This document shows, in pieces, positions 1 through 8,413 of a stretch of DNA of 64,000 bases (positions are counted from its first letter, which is position 1; every line of letters begins with the position of its first letter). Made by a program: the position numbers and the translations under genes. Under the pieces are notes generated by a model that saw only the letters and a program-made list of their open reading frames with translations, searched no databases and had not been told where the DNA came from. Source of the DNA: Pseudomonas alcaligenes (lineage in GTDB: Bacteria; Pseudomonadota; Gammaproteobacteria; Pseudomonadales; Pseudomonadaceae); the NCBI RefSeq assembly GCF_014490745.1, contig NZ_LZEU01000001.1:1759501-1823500 (forward strand), given 5' to 3'.

Positions 1-2409
1 GAACTGGCCAAGCTGATCCTGCCGATTGCCGCGGTGGCCTGGCTGCCGCCGTTGGCGGGGCTGGTCGTGGCGCTGTGCTGCACTTTGTTGACCGGTCTGT
101 TTGCTCGGCTCGGCTGGCGCAAGAGCGCCGAGACGCTGAGCTGGCTGCTGAGCGCCTCGGTCATGGGCTTCGCCTTTGCCGTGTTTGGCTGGATGGCCAG
201 CGGCTGGGGCGTACCGGTCTGCGCCGTGCTGTTCTTCGGCGGCCTGGCTGCGGTGAGCCGCTACGAACAGTACCTGGGGTTGGCCAAGGCCAAGCCGCAA
301 GCGGTCGAGCTGGGCGAGCCGCGCGGTGACAGCGCATGGGGCGGCGCCGACCTGCTGACGCCCGAGGGCGAGCGGGTGCGCACCCTGAACTGGGGCGAGA
401 TCGCCATGGGCGGCCCCACCTACGCCACCTACCTGTTTCCCGATGGTGTGCTGCTCGAGGGGTTGGGCGCCTCGGTGCGCTTCTCCAGCAGCGGCCGCTA
501 TTTTGCCGCGCCGTTGCCGAGCCGCGAGCGCTGGGGCCTGCTGATCCTCGATCGACAGGAAAAACGCGTGTACCGCAATGCGGACATCGGCGAGTTCTGG
601 GAGCTCGACGAATTCACCGACGAGGCCCTGACCGGTCGCCATAGCCCGCTGGTGGGCAACCAGGGCTACCGCATGGCCCTGGCCGATCTGCTCAGGCAAA
701 GCGAGGCGGTCGAACTGGTCGCGGTCGGCGATCTGTGGCTGGAGCCGGGCTGGCAGCAGGTCGAGCTGGACAAGGCGTTCCCGCCTCCGGCTGGCGCCCA
801 TCGCCTGCGTGGCATCAGCCACCTGCCGGCCAGCCTGCGCGAGCAGGATGACCCCACCGAGCCGCTGCGCTACCCGGCCCTGCGCCTGGAACTCGACGGT
901 GAACTCAGCGAGCTACTGATTCATGCCGACGAGCAGCCGGTCTGGCGTGCCGATGGCCAGGCTCTGGTCTGCCGCGCCGTGCGCCTGCCGGCGAGCCAGC
1001 GCTGGCCGCGGCCGCTGTGGTTGTGGCAGGCCGGTGCGGGCTGGCGGCAGCTGTCCGACTCCTGGGTCGCTGCCGAGGGCGAGCCGGCGCTGTCCTGGGC
1101 TGCGGTGAGCGAACTGGGCGAACAGACGCTGCGCCTCACCGGCGCGCTGGATGCCCCACAGCTCGATCAACTGGGCTTCGGTTACGCGCTGCACAGCTGC
1201 TTCAGCAGCATCGAAAGAGTGGCCGGCCACGATGCCGAGGGACGCATTGTGCCCGGCGAGTCGGCCCGCACGGCACTGAGCCTGCTGCAGCCGCTGGTGG
1301 GCGATGGCCGGCGTGGCGAGGGCGTGCTGCTCAGCCAGCCGCTGCAGGGCGAGCAGGCGGCACGCTTCGACTGGCTGCGCGACAGCCGCGACGGGCGCCT
1401 CGGTGCCTACCGCTGCCAGATCGGCGACTGGCAGCTGGACGGCGAATGGCTGCTCGATCACCGGGTTTCCGACTGCGGCCGCTACCTGGCGCTGGTGGTC
1501 TTTGCCGAGGCGCCGGCAGCGCCCAGCCAGGTTTGCGTGGCGGATGTGCAGACGCGGCGCTTGCTGCGCTCGGCCGGCCAGCCACTGGTGGCGCGTCTGC
1601 TGGACTTTACGGGGGGCGTGCTCAGCCTGGCCCAGGTGCTCGGGCGTCTGGGGCGGGACGAGCGCGACACGCCGCTGCGCCGCTGCGAGCAGGCGGCGCC
1701 GGCAGCGGCGAGTGCCGCCCGTTTTCTGCAGCACGCCGACGATTCGCGGCTCTACTATCGCCAGCTCGACCTGCACGTGAGCGAGCAGGGCCTGCAGGAG
1801 CTGCCGAACTGGCGCCTGGTGACGCAGCCGCAGGTGGCCAATGCCGATGGCGACTTCGTCCTGCCGGCGCCGGGAGGGCAAGACGCGGCCTGGTTCTTCG
1901 GCGCGCAGAGCGAGTACCGCGACCATTACCTGCGCGAGCGCCACCCGCGTGGCGACGGCTGCCTGCTTACCGCTTCCGGCCTGGCCGTGGCCAACCTGGC
2001 GCCATCGCTGATCTGGTCGGAGGATGGCCGCTACCTGGCGCTGACCCGCTATATCCCACGCATGAGCCTGCATGAGCGGGTCGAGACCGATCAGTGGCAC
2101 CTGTTGCTGCTCGACCTGCACGACAAGACTCTGCGCGACAGCGCCAGCCATATGGGCTGCATGCCGCAGTTCCTGCGCTTCGATGCCAGCGGCATCGAGT
2201 GGCGGGTACTGCCGAACGACTGGGAACATGAGGGCTCGGCCGGCGAATGGCAGGTGCGCCGCATCGCCCTGAGCGAGCTGCTGCCGCGCTGCGGTAGCAC
2301 GCTGAGCGCCCGCGGCAGTCTCTGGCTGAGCGAGGCCGAGCTGGCCCGTGCCGGCCAGTGGCAGCGCCTGCCCAGCAGCCACCTGCAGCCCTGGCGCAAC
2401 ATGGGGTAA
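1..2409 (+). CDS. Membrane-anchored protein with propeller-like repeats (5' partial)
   Basis: The frame is open from the first base, so the start codon lies outside the window. The GTG at 34 is only the first in-window candidate. The visible N-terminus has two or three hydrophobic segments within about the first 75 residues, followed by a long soluble domain of roughly 700 residues. A short motif, S-x-x-G-R-Y-(F/L)-A, recurs at about residues 151, 479 and 662 (counted from position 34). Spaced motifs of this kind are common in beta-propeller blades. No catalytic motif was recognised. It is followed 68 bp later by a lipoprotein gene on the same strand, so both may act at the envelope. Function unknown. 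Confidence 0.7.
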   Translation, partial: ELAKLILPIAAVAWLPPLAGLVVALCCTLLTGLFARLGWRKSAETLSWLLSASVMGFAFAVFGWMASGWGVPVCAVLFFGGLAAVSRYEQYLGLAKAKPQAVELGEPRGDSAWGGADLLTPEGERVRTLNWGEIAMGGPTYATYLFPDGVLLEGLGASVRFSSSGRYFAAPLPSRERWGLLILDRQEKRVYRNADIGEFWELDEFTDEALTGRHSPLVGNQGYRMALADLLRQSEAVELVAVGDLWLEPGWQQVELDKAFPPPAGAHRLRGISHLPASLREQDDPTEPLRYPALRLELDGELSELLIHADEQPVWRADGQALVCRAVRLPASQRWPRPLWLWQAGAGWRQLSDSWVAAEGEPALSWAAVSELGEQTLRLTGALDAPQLDQLGFGYALHSCFSSIERVAGHDAEGRIVPGESARTALSLLQPLVGDGRRGEGVLLSQPLQGEQAARFDWLRDSRDGRLGAYRCQIGDWQLDGEWLLDHRVSDCGRYLALVVFAEAPAAPSQVCVADVQTRRLLRSAGQPLVARLLDFTGGVLSLAQVLGRLGRDERDTPLRRCEQAAPAAASAARFLQHADDSRLYYRQLDLHVSEQGLQELPNWRLVTQPQVANADGDFVLPAPGGQDAAWFFGAQSEYRDHYLRERHPRGDGCLLTASGLAVANLAPSLIWSEDGRYLALTRYIPRMSLHERVETDQWHLLLLDLHDKTLRDSASHMGCMPQFLRFDASGIEWRVLPNDWEHEGSAGEWQVRRIALSELLPRCGSTLSARGSLWLSEAELARAGQWQRLPSSHLQPWRNMG

Positions 2410-2477
2410 AGCCTCTGGCTTGCCAGATGGCGGGGCAGGGGCGAGCATTAGGGAGTTCCTTGTCACGCCAGCCTGCC

Positions 2478-3083
2478 ATGTCCCGTTACCGTTTACCGAT
2501 CCTGTTGCTGGTGCTGGGCCTGCTCGTCGCCTGTGACGACCAGTCCGCACCGCCAAAGGATCCCGTACCGCTCCTGCCCAGTGCGCCCAAGGTGCAGGCG
2601 GAGCAGTCCGCGAGCCCGCCCGCAGTGGCGGCACCGAAGCCGGTCGCCCCCTCGGCAGCGCCCGCCAGCGCAGACGCCAAGCCAGACACAGTGGTCGCTC
2701 CCGTGGACGTGGCCGAGGCGTCAGCCAAGCAGACCCCGACAGTCCTGCCGGCGCTGGGCAGCAAGGCGGTCAAGGACACCAGCCTGCCCAAGCCGGAGGA
2801 GCGCGCGCCCAAACCGGCGGCCAAGGTCTCGGCCAGCAAGCCGCTGCCTGCCGCCAAGCTGGATCTGCGCCTGCCGCCGGGCATGGTCGAACAGCTGCAG
2901 CCCGAAGAGCCCGTGGACATCGACTTCTCCAAGCCGGCGCTGCTGCCCGAAATGTTCGTGGAAAAGCCCACGCAGCCGGGGCCGTTCGAGCTCAATGGCC
3001 GGCTGATCACCAACGATCACAGCAAAGAGGACTACTGGGATTCGGTCGAAGGGGCCGAATTGCAGTTCAAGTTCCGCAACTGA
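2478..3083 (+). CDS. Pro/Ala-rich lipoprotein
   Basis: The predicted 201-residue product starts MSRYRLPILLLVLGLLVACDD, with a hydrophobic signal segment and a LVAC lipobox, so it should be lipidated at Cys19 or so. Residues about 25 to 140 are rich in Ala, Pro, Lys and Ser, which suggests a disordered spacer. The last 60 residues look more ordered. I chose the ATG at 2478 because it sits directly before the signal peptide; the frame is open for 40 more codons upstream without a signal-like sequence. Probably co-transcribed with the preceding gene. No family recognised. Confidence 0.75.
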   Translation: MSRYRLPILLLVLGLLVACDDQSAPPKDPVPLLPSAPKVQAEQSASPPAVAAPKPVAPSAAPASADAKPDTVVAPVDVAEASAKQTPTVLPALGSKAVKDTSLPKPEERAPKPAAKVSASKPLPAAKLDLRLPPGMVEQLQPEEPVDIDFSKPALLPEMFVEKPTQPGPFELNGRLITNDHSKEDYWDSVEGAELQFKFRN

Positions 3084-3105
3084 TTGCGGGCACACGGAGA
3101 ACAAG

Positions 3106-3144
3106 AAAAAACGCGCCAGCCCAAGGGGATGGATGACTGGCGCG
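3106..3144 (-). terminator. Rho-independent terminator of the atu operon
   Basis: On the minus strand, CGCGCCAG pairs with CTGGCGCG, and the second arm is followed by a run of six T (A run at 3106-3111 on the plus strand). It lies 16 bp past the atuG stop codon, where the operon should end. Confidence 0.8.
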
Positions 3145-3159
3145 GGGTAACGCTGTGGC

Positions 3160-3978
3160 TCAGTCGACGAACAGGTCGGTCATAAGCTTGCCATTCGGGT
3201 CGTAGCGGTACTGCTCGAAGTCTTCCTGGCCCTGTTCGCGGAGGATTTCCTCGTCGATCAGCAGGCGGCCGCTGATCGTGCGCTCGCTGCTGGCGAGGAT
3301 GGCGCAGGCGGCGTCGGCCATGATTGCTGGCAGGCGCGCGGCCTTCATCACCGCCGGGCCGCCGGCCTCGAACTCGATGGCGGCGGTGGCGATCACCGTC
3401 TTCGGCCACAGCGAGTTGACGCTGATGCCGTACTTCCTGAATTCCTCGTGCATGCCCAGGGTGAGCATGCTCATGCCGTACTTGGTGGTGGTGTAGGGGC
3501 CGTAGCTGGCGAACCACTTGGGGTCGAGGTTGATCGGCGGCGACAGGCTGAGGATGTGGCCTTTGCTCTGCTTCAGATAAGGCAGCACAGCCTGGCTGCA
3601 GACCATCACCGCGCGGCTGTTGATCTGGTACATCAGGTCGAAGCGCTTGGGCTCCAGGTGCTCGACACCCTTGAGGCGGATGGCGCCGGCGTTGTTGATC
3701 AGCGCGTCGATGCTGCCGAAGTGGGTGGCGGCCTGGGCCATGGCGGCCTTCACCGCTTCCTCGTCACGCACGTCCAGTTGCAGAGCCAGGGCCTTGCCGC
3801 CGGCCGCTTCGACCTCGGCGGCCACCGAGTGGATGGTGCCTGGCAGCTTGGCGTGGGCTTCGGCGCTCTTGGCGGCGATGACGATATTGGCGCCCTGGGC
3901 GGCGGCCTTGAGGGCGATCTCGCGGCCGATGCCACGGCTGGCGCCGGTGATAAATAGGGTTTTGCCTTGCAGGGACAT
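3160..3978 (-). CDS. atuG: AtuG, short-chain dehydrogenase of acyclic terpene utilization
   Basis: This 272-residue SDR has the cofactor motif TGASRGIG near residue 11, NNAG near residue 91, and an intact catalytic Y-T-T-T-K pair near residue 162. The sequence resembles HSDL2-type SDRs. It is the last gene of a seven-gene minus-strand operon whose other members match atuA-F, and AtuG is the SDR expected in this position. In the known pathway the Atu enzymes act on citronellol/geraniol-derived CoA esters; the exact AtuG step is not settled. GGAGC upstream of the ATG at 3978 supports the start. A terminator follows. No atuH acyl-CoA ligase gene lies next to it, unlike the described Pseudomonas aeruginosa cluster. 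Confidence 0.85.
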   Translation of the reverse strand: MSLQGKTLFITGASRGIGREIALKAAAQGANIVIAAKSAEAHAKLPGTIHSVAAEVEAAGGKALALQLDVRDEEAVKAAMAQAATHFGSIDALINNAGAIRLKGVEHLEPKRFDLMYQINSRAVMVCSQAVLPYLKQSKGHILSLSPPINLDPKWFASYGPYTTTKYGMSMLTLGMHEEFRKYGISVNSLWPKTVIATAAIEFEAGGPAVMKAARLPAIMADAACAILASSERTISGRLLIDEEILREQGQEDFEQYRYDPNGKLMTDLFVD

Positions 3979-4020
3979 GCTCGTGCTCCGTGGCTCGTTG
4001 TTCTTGCTGATATGGCGATG

Positions 4021-4131
4021 GTTCTCACGCTCCTGCGTGGTAATCCCTTGGGACGCAGAGCGCGGGAACGATCAGAGCGCGTAGAGCGGGTGAAACCCGC
4101 GAGTGGTGTACGCGGGTTCCACCCGCCCTAC
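4021..4131. repeat. Two intergenic palindromic repeats between atuF and atuG
   Basis: 4021-4070 resembles a degenerate copy of the repeat seen at 10930-11026 (GGTTCTCACGCTCCTGCG followed by GGGACGCAGAGCGCGGGAAC). 4081-4131 is a hairpin in which GTAGAGCGGGTGAAACCCGC pairs with the reverse complement CGCGGGTTCCACCCGCCCTA, with about two mismatches. The same hairpin occurs at 7093 and 22043. Confidence 0.75.
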
Positions 4132-4135
4132 GTCA

Positions 4136-6124
4136 TTAGGCTTCTGCGGCTTCGACTTCCACCAGCAGCTGGCGATTCTTCACCTGGTCGCCCTGGCTGA
4201 CCTGCACGCGGCGGATCACGCCGTCGATGCCGGCCTTGAGCGGGTGCTCCATCTTCATCGCCTCCAGCACCACCAGCAGTTGGCCCTTGCTGACCTGCTC
4301 GCCCTCGGCCACCAGCACCTCGACGATGGCGCCATCCATCGGCGCCTTGACCGTGCCGGAGCTGGCGGCGTTCTGCCCGCCGGCCGGCTCGTGGGTGACG
4401 TCGCTGAGCTCCAGGTTGCCGTTGTGGCCGTACAGCCAGACGCGCTCGCCGGCGAGGTGATAGGCGCGGCGCTGGCGGATGCCGTCCAGCTCCAGGCTGG
4501 CCCAGCGGCCGTCGCTGGCCAGCAGGCGCAGTTCGACTGCTTGCTCGCCGATTTGCGCGCGCAGCAGCGGCTGTGTACCGGATTCCAGCACCTGCAGCTC
4601 GACCGCGTGCTTCTGCTCGCCCTGCTTGAGCACGAAGCTCCACGGCGCGCCGCTGCTGTTACGCCAGCCGGCCAGGCCGCCCTGGTGCGCGCGGGCATTG
4701 GCCGAGGCCTGGTAGAGCAGGGCGGCGGCAGTGGCCAGTTCGGCGGCCGCCGGGGCTTGCGGGGTCAGGCTCGGGTCATCAGCGAAGTGTTCGCCGATAA
4801 AGGCGGTGGTGGCGTGGCCGGCGGCGAACTCCGGGTGCTTGAGCAGGTTGGCGAGGAAGCGCTGGTTGCCGTTGACGCCAAGCAGCACGCAGTCCTCGAC
4901 CGCGCGCGCCAGCTTGCGCCGGGCCTCGTCGCGGGTGGCGCCGTAGGCGATCACCTTGGCCAGCATCGGGTCGTAGAACGGGGTGACGGCCTGGCCTTCG
5001 ACCAGGCCGTGGTCGATGCGGATGCCGTCGAGCAGTGCCGGTTCCCAGCGCAGCACTGCGCCGGTCTGCGGCAGGAAGTTGTGCGCCGAATCCTCGGCGT
5101 ACAGGCGCACTTCCATGGCGTGGCCGGTGAGGCGGATTTCCTCCTGCTTGAGTGGCAGCGGCTGGCCTTCGGCGGCGCGGATCTGCCAGGCGACCAGGTC
5201 TTGCCCGGTGATCAACTCGGTGACCGGGTGCTCGACCTGCAGGCGGGTGTTCATTTCCAGGAAAAAGAATTCGCCGCTCTGGTCGAGGAGGAATTCCACG
5301 GTACCGGCGCCAACATAGTTCACCGAGGCCGCCGCCTTCACCGCCGCTTCGCCCATGGCCTGGCGCAGCTCGGGCGTCATCACCGGGCAGGGCGCTTCCT
5401 CGACCACTTTCTGGTGGCGGCGCTGCACCGAGCAGTCGCGCTCACCGAGGTAGACGATGTTGCCGTGCTGGTCGCCGAACACCTGAATTTCCACATGGCG
5501 GGGGCGGATCACCGCGCGTTCGAGAATCAGCTCGCCGGAGCCGAAGGCGTTTTGCGCCTCCGAGCGGGCGGTGCGGATCTGTGCCAGCAGTTCGCTCGAT
5601 TCGTGCACCAGGCGCATGCCGCGGCCGCCGCCGCCGGCGCTGGCCTTGATCATCAGCGGGTAGCCGATGCGCTGGGCTTCGCGGGCCAGGGTTTCGTCGT
5701 CCTGGGCGGCGCCTTCATAGCCGGGGATGCAGGGCACGCCGGCTTCGAGCATGGCGATCTTCGACAGACGCTTGCTGCCCATCAGGTGGATAGCTTCTAT
5801 GGTCGGGCCGATAAAGACGATGCCGGCGGCCTCACAGGCGCGGGCGAAGTCGGCGTTCTCGGAGAGGAAGCCGTAGCCGGGGTGGATGGCATCGGCGCCG
5901 GTCTTCTGCGCGGCGGCGATGATGTTGTCGATTACCAGGTACGACTGGTTGACCTGGGCCGGGCCGATGCACACGGCTTCGTCGGCCAGCTGCACATGGC
6001 GCGCGCCGGCATCGGCGGCGGAGTACACCGCCACGGTGCGGTAGCCCAGGGCCTGCGCGGTGCGCATCACCCGGCAGGCGATCTCGCCGCGGTTGGCGAT
6101 CAGAATCTTGTTGAATGCAGCCAT
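4136..6124 (-). CDS. atuF: AtuF, geranyl-CoA carboxylase biotin-containing alpha subunit
   Basis: A 662-residue acyl-CoA carboxylase alpha subunit. An N-terminal biotin carboxylase region (ANRGEIACRV near residue 10, GGGGRGMRLV near 165, EMNTRLQVEHP near 290) is followed by a linker and a C-terminal biotinyl domain with AMKM, whose Lys is residue 624. In AtuCF this subunit carboxylates biotin with ATP and bicarbonate, and AtuC then transfers the carboxyl group to geranyl-CoA. Sequence alone cannot separate geranyl-CoA from methylcrotonyl-CoA carboxylase. The assignment rests on the neighbouring atuA, atuB and atuG and on the absence of an HMG-CoA lyase gene, which the liu cluster would carry. 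Confidence 0.88.
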   Translation of the reverse strand: MAAFNKILIANRGEIACRVMRTAQALGYRTVAVYSAADAGARHVQLADEAVCIGPAQVNQSYLVIDNIIAAAQKTGADAIHPGYGFLSENADFARACEAAGIVFIGPTIEAIHLMGSKRLSKIAMLEAGVPCIPGYEGAAQDDETLAREAQRIGYPLMIKASAGGGGRGMRLVHESSELLAQIRTARSEAQNAFGSGELILERAVIRPRHVEIQVFGDQHGNIVYLGERDCSVQRRHQKVVEEAPCPVMTPELRQAMGEAAVKAAASVNYVGAGTVEFLLDQSGEFFFLEMNTRLQVEHPVTELITGQDLVAWQIRAAEGQPLPLKQEEIRLTGHAMEVRLYAEDSAHNFLPQTGAVLRWEPALLDGIRIDHGLVEGQAVTPFYDPMLAKVIAYGATRDEARRKLARAVEDCVLLGVNGNQRFLANLLKHPEFAAGHATTAFIGEHFADDPSLTPQAPAAAELATAAALLYQASANARAHQGGLAGWRNSSGAPWSFVLKQGEQKHAVELQVLESGTQPLLRAQIGEQAVELRLLASDGRWASLELDGIRQRRAYHLAGERVWLYGHNGNLELSDVTHEPAGGQNAASSGTVKAPMDGAIVEVLVAEGEQVSKGQLLVVLEAMKMEHPLKAGIDGVIRRVQVSQGDQVKNRQLLVEVEAAEA

Positions 6125-6165
6125 GTTGTTGTTCTACTCCTGCCGTTCAAACCGCTCGATTTGTT

Positions 6166-6260
6166 CCCCTCTACCTTTGGGAGAGGGGCTAGGGGTGAGG
6201 GATGCTTGAGCCAGCAGAGGCCAGCCCCTCACCCCAGCCCTCTCCCGGCGGGAGAGGGAG
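6166..6260. repeat. Palindromic repeat (CCCTCTCCC type) between atuE and atuF
   Basis: CCCCTCTACC-TTT-GGGAGAGGGG forms one hairpin and CCCTCTCCC-GGC-GGGAGAGGG a second. Between them are oppositely oriented CTAGGGGTGAGGG and CCCCTCACCCCAG. Related copies occur at 8333 and 44449. Confidence 0.8.
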
Positions 6261-6279
6261 TTGTTCGTGTGGGCCTGAA

Positions 6280-7074
6280 TCACTCCGCCCACTTCGGCTT
6301 GCGCTTCTGCACGAAGGCCAGGGTGCCTTCCGCGCCTTCGCTGCCCAGCACCGCTTCGGCGAACTGGCCGGCGGCGTGGTCGAGCAGGCTGCCGAGGTTT
6401 TCCGTTTCGGTGGCCAGCAGCAGCGCCTTGGTTGCCGTATTGGCGCCCGGTGCGCACTGGCGTACCTGCTGCAGGCATTCGGCGAGGCGGTCGACCACGG
6501 CCTGGTCGTCGGCTTCGCTGAAGTGCACCAGGCCCAGGCGCAGTGCTTCGGTACCGTCGAAGCGGGCGGCGGTGAGGGCCAGGCGGCGTGCCTGGGTCAG
6601 GCCGATGCGCTTGACCACGAAGGGCGCGATTTGCGCCGGCAAAATACCCAGGCTGGTTTCCGGCAGGCCGAACTTGGCGCCCTGGTGGGTGATGGCGATG
6701 TCGGAGACGCAGGCCAGGCCGAAACCGCCGCCGAGCACCGCGCCTTCCAGCACGGCGATCAGCACCTGCGGGGCGTACTGGGCTTCTTCCAGCAGGCTGC
6801 CGAAGGCGCGGTTCAGCTCGCGGTAGGCGTCACCGCCGCGGGCTCTGGCGCCGGCCATGTCCTTGATATCGCCGCCGGCGCAGAAGTGGCCTTCGGCGCC
6901 GCGTAGCACCAGGGCGCGCACGGCCTGGTCGCCACGCACTGCGCGCAGCACGGTGCGCAGTTCCTCGACCATCGCCAGGCTCATGGCGTTGCGGCTTTCC
7001 GGGCGGTTGAGGGTCACGTAGAGCACGCCATCAGCCAGTTCCAGCAGCAGGGTTTCGGTATTCGGTAGAGACAT
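6280..7074 (-). CDS. atuE: AtuE, isohexenylglutaconyl-CoA hydratase
   Basis: A 264-residue crotonase-fold protein. It has the oxyanion-hole segment HFCAGGDIKDM near residue 62 and LGGGFGLACVSDIA near residue 112. Within the atu operon it would hydrate isohexenylglutaconyl-CoA, the product of the AtuCF carboxylase. The nearest paralogue family is LiuC (methylglutaconyl-CoA hydratase), so the substrate assignment depends on context. The gene ends near the repeat at 6166-6260 and starts just past another repeat. Confidence 0.85.
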   Translation of the reverse strand: MSLPNTETLLLELADGVLYVTLNRPESRNAMSLAMVEELRTVLRAVRGDQAVRALVLRGAEGHFCAGGDIKDMAGARARGGDAYRELNRAFGSLLEEAQYAPQVLIAVLEGAVLGGGFGLACVSDIAITHQGAKFGLPETSLGILPAQIAPFVVKRIGLTQARRLALTAARFDGTEALRLGLVHFSEADDQAVVDRLAECLQQVRQCAPGANTATKALLLATETENLGSLLDHAAGQFAEAVLGSEGAEGTLAFVQKRKPKWAE

Positions 7075-7092
7075 CGTCAGCGCTCCGTTGCA

Positions 7093-7144
7093 GTAGGGCG
7101 GGTGAAACCCGCGTTGTTATCAGCGCGGGTTTCACCCGCCCTAC
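7093..7144. repeat. Perfect 21-bp-arm palindrome between atuD and atuE
   Basis: GTAGGGCGGGTGAAACC plus CGCG (7093-7113) is the exact reverse complement of 7124-7144, with a 10-nt loop. It lies 2 nt past the atuD stop codon. The same hairpin with mismatches recurs at 4081-4131 and 22043-22092. Confidence 0.85.
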
Positions 7145-7146
7145 GA

Positions 7147-8307
7147 TCAGCCTTTCTTTTTGCCGGGCAGAATGCCCATCAGCTTGCAGATGATGCCCAG
7201 CATGATTTCGTCGGCGCCGCCGCCAATGGAGACCAGGCGCACGTCGCGGTAGGCGCGCGACACCGGGTTGTCCCACATGAAGCCCATGCCGCCCCAGTAC
7301 TGCAGGCAGCTGTCGGTGACTTCGCGGCCCAGGCGGCCGGCCTTGAGCTTGGCCATGGAGGCCAGCTTGGTCACGTCGCGGCCTTTCACGTACAGCTCGG
7401 TGGCGTGGTAGACGAGGGCGCGCAGGGCTTCGATCTCGCTTTGCAGCTCGGCCATGCGGAAGTGGATGACCTGGTTGTCGATCAGCGGGGTGCCGAAGGT
7501 GTGGCGCTGCTTGCAGTACTCGATGGTGCTGTCCACGCAGTACTCCAGGCCCTTGATCATGTTGGCCGCGCCGAACATGCGCTCTTCCTGGAACTGCAGC
7601 ATCTGCATCATGAAGCCGGCGCCTTCGTGGCCGATGCGGTTGCGCTGCGGTACGCGCACGTTGTCGAAGAACACCTGGGCGGTCTCCGAGCTACGCATGC
7701 CGAGCTTGTCCAGGTGTGGGCTCAAGGTGATGCCCGGGGTGTTCATCGGCACCACGATCAGCGACTTGTTGACGTGAGGCTTGTCGTCGCTGGTGTTGGC
7801 CAGCAGGCAGATGAAGTCGGCCGATGGCGAGTTGGTGATCCACATCTTGCTGCCGTTGATCACATAGTCGTCGCCGTCCTTGCGCGCGGTGGTCTTCAGC
7901 CCGGCCACGTCGGAGCCGGCGCCGACTTCGGAGACGCCGATGCAGCCGACCATGTCGCCGGCGATGGCGGGACGCAGGAACTCTTCGCGCAGCTCATCGG
8001 AGCCGAAGCGCGCCAGGGCTGGGGTGCACATGTCGGTCTGCACGCCGATGGCCATGGGGATGCCGCCGCAGTGGATGGTGCCGAACTCTTCGGCGGCAAC
8101 CACCGAGTAGCTGTAGTCCAGGCCCATGCCGCCGAACTTCTCCGGTTTGGAGATGCCCAGCAGGCCGAGGTCGCCGGCCTTCTTGAAGATCTCGTGCATG
8201 GGGAATTTGCCGGCCTTTTCCCACTCGTCGACGTACGGGTTGATTTCCTTGTCGACGAAGTTGCGGACGGTGCGGCGAAGCTCTTCGTGTTCCTGGGTAA
8301 AGATCAT
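7147..8307 (-). CDS. atuD: AtuD, citronellyl-CoA dehydrogenase
   Basis: A 386-residue acyl-CoA dehydrogenase (FAD flavoprotein). Recognisable segments are GVSEVGAGSDVAG near residue 131, MWITNSPSADF for flavin and substrate contacts, RHTFGTPLI, and the C-terminal GGGADEIM. It should oxidise citronellyl-CoA to the geranyl-CoA used by AtuCF. The frame is open further upstream into the repeat at 8333-8412, but the ATG at 8307 begins the family-typical N-terminus MIFTQEHEELRRTVRNF and has GGAG in the right place. The product ends in a Lys-rich tail. Confidence 0.86.
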   Translation of the reverse strand: MIFTQEHEELRRTVRNFVDKEINPYVDEWEKAGKFPMHEIFKKAGDLGLLGISKPEKFGGMGLDYSYSVVAAEEFGTIHCGGIPMAIGVQTDMCTPALARFGSDELREEFLRPAIAGDMVGCIGVSEVGAGSDVAGLKTTARKDGDDYVINGSKMWITNSPSADFICLLANTSDDKPHVNKSLIVVPMNTPGITLSPHLDKLGMRSSETAQVFFDNVRVPQRNRIGHEGAGFMMQMLQFQEERMFGAANMIKGLEYCVDSTIEYCKQRHTFGTPLIDNQVIHFRMAELQSEIEALRALVYHATELYVKGRDVTKLASMAKLKAGRLGREVTDSCLQYWGGMGFMWDNPVSRAYRDVRLVSIGGGADEIMLGIICKLMGILPGKKKG

Positions 8308-8332
8308 TTTTATTGTTCTCCTCGTTCTGACT

Positions 8333-8412
8333 CCCTCTCCCCTTGGGAGAGGGCTGGGGTGAGGGTGTTGGGGGCTGCCCCTCACCCTAACCCTCTCCCG
8401 GAGGGAGAGGGG
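8333..8412. repeat. Palindromic repeat (CCCTCTCCC type) between atuC and atuD
   Basis: CCCTCTCC-CCTT-GGGAGAGGG hairpin, then GGTGAGGG and its inverted partner CCCTCACC, then CCCTCTCC-CGGA-GGGAGAGGG. It lies directly against the atuC stop codon (8414). Same family as 6166-6260 and 44449-44550. Confidence 0.8.
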
Positions 8413-8413
8413 A

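Noticed and set aside
913..2634. 573-codon minus-strand frame opposite the first gene
   Set aside because: Shadow frame crossing the boundary between two plus-strand genes, with no start signal or family match.
4103..6826. 907-codon open frame on the plus strand opposite atuF and atuE
   Set aside because: GC-rich antisense shadow: the minus strand encodes clear enzyme domains here, and the plus-strand product is low-complexity with no motif or ribosome-binding site.
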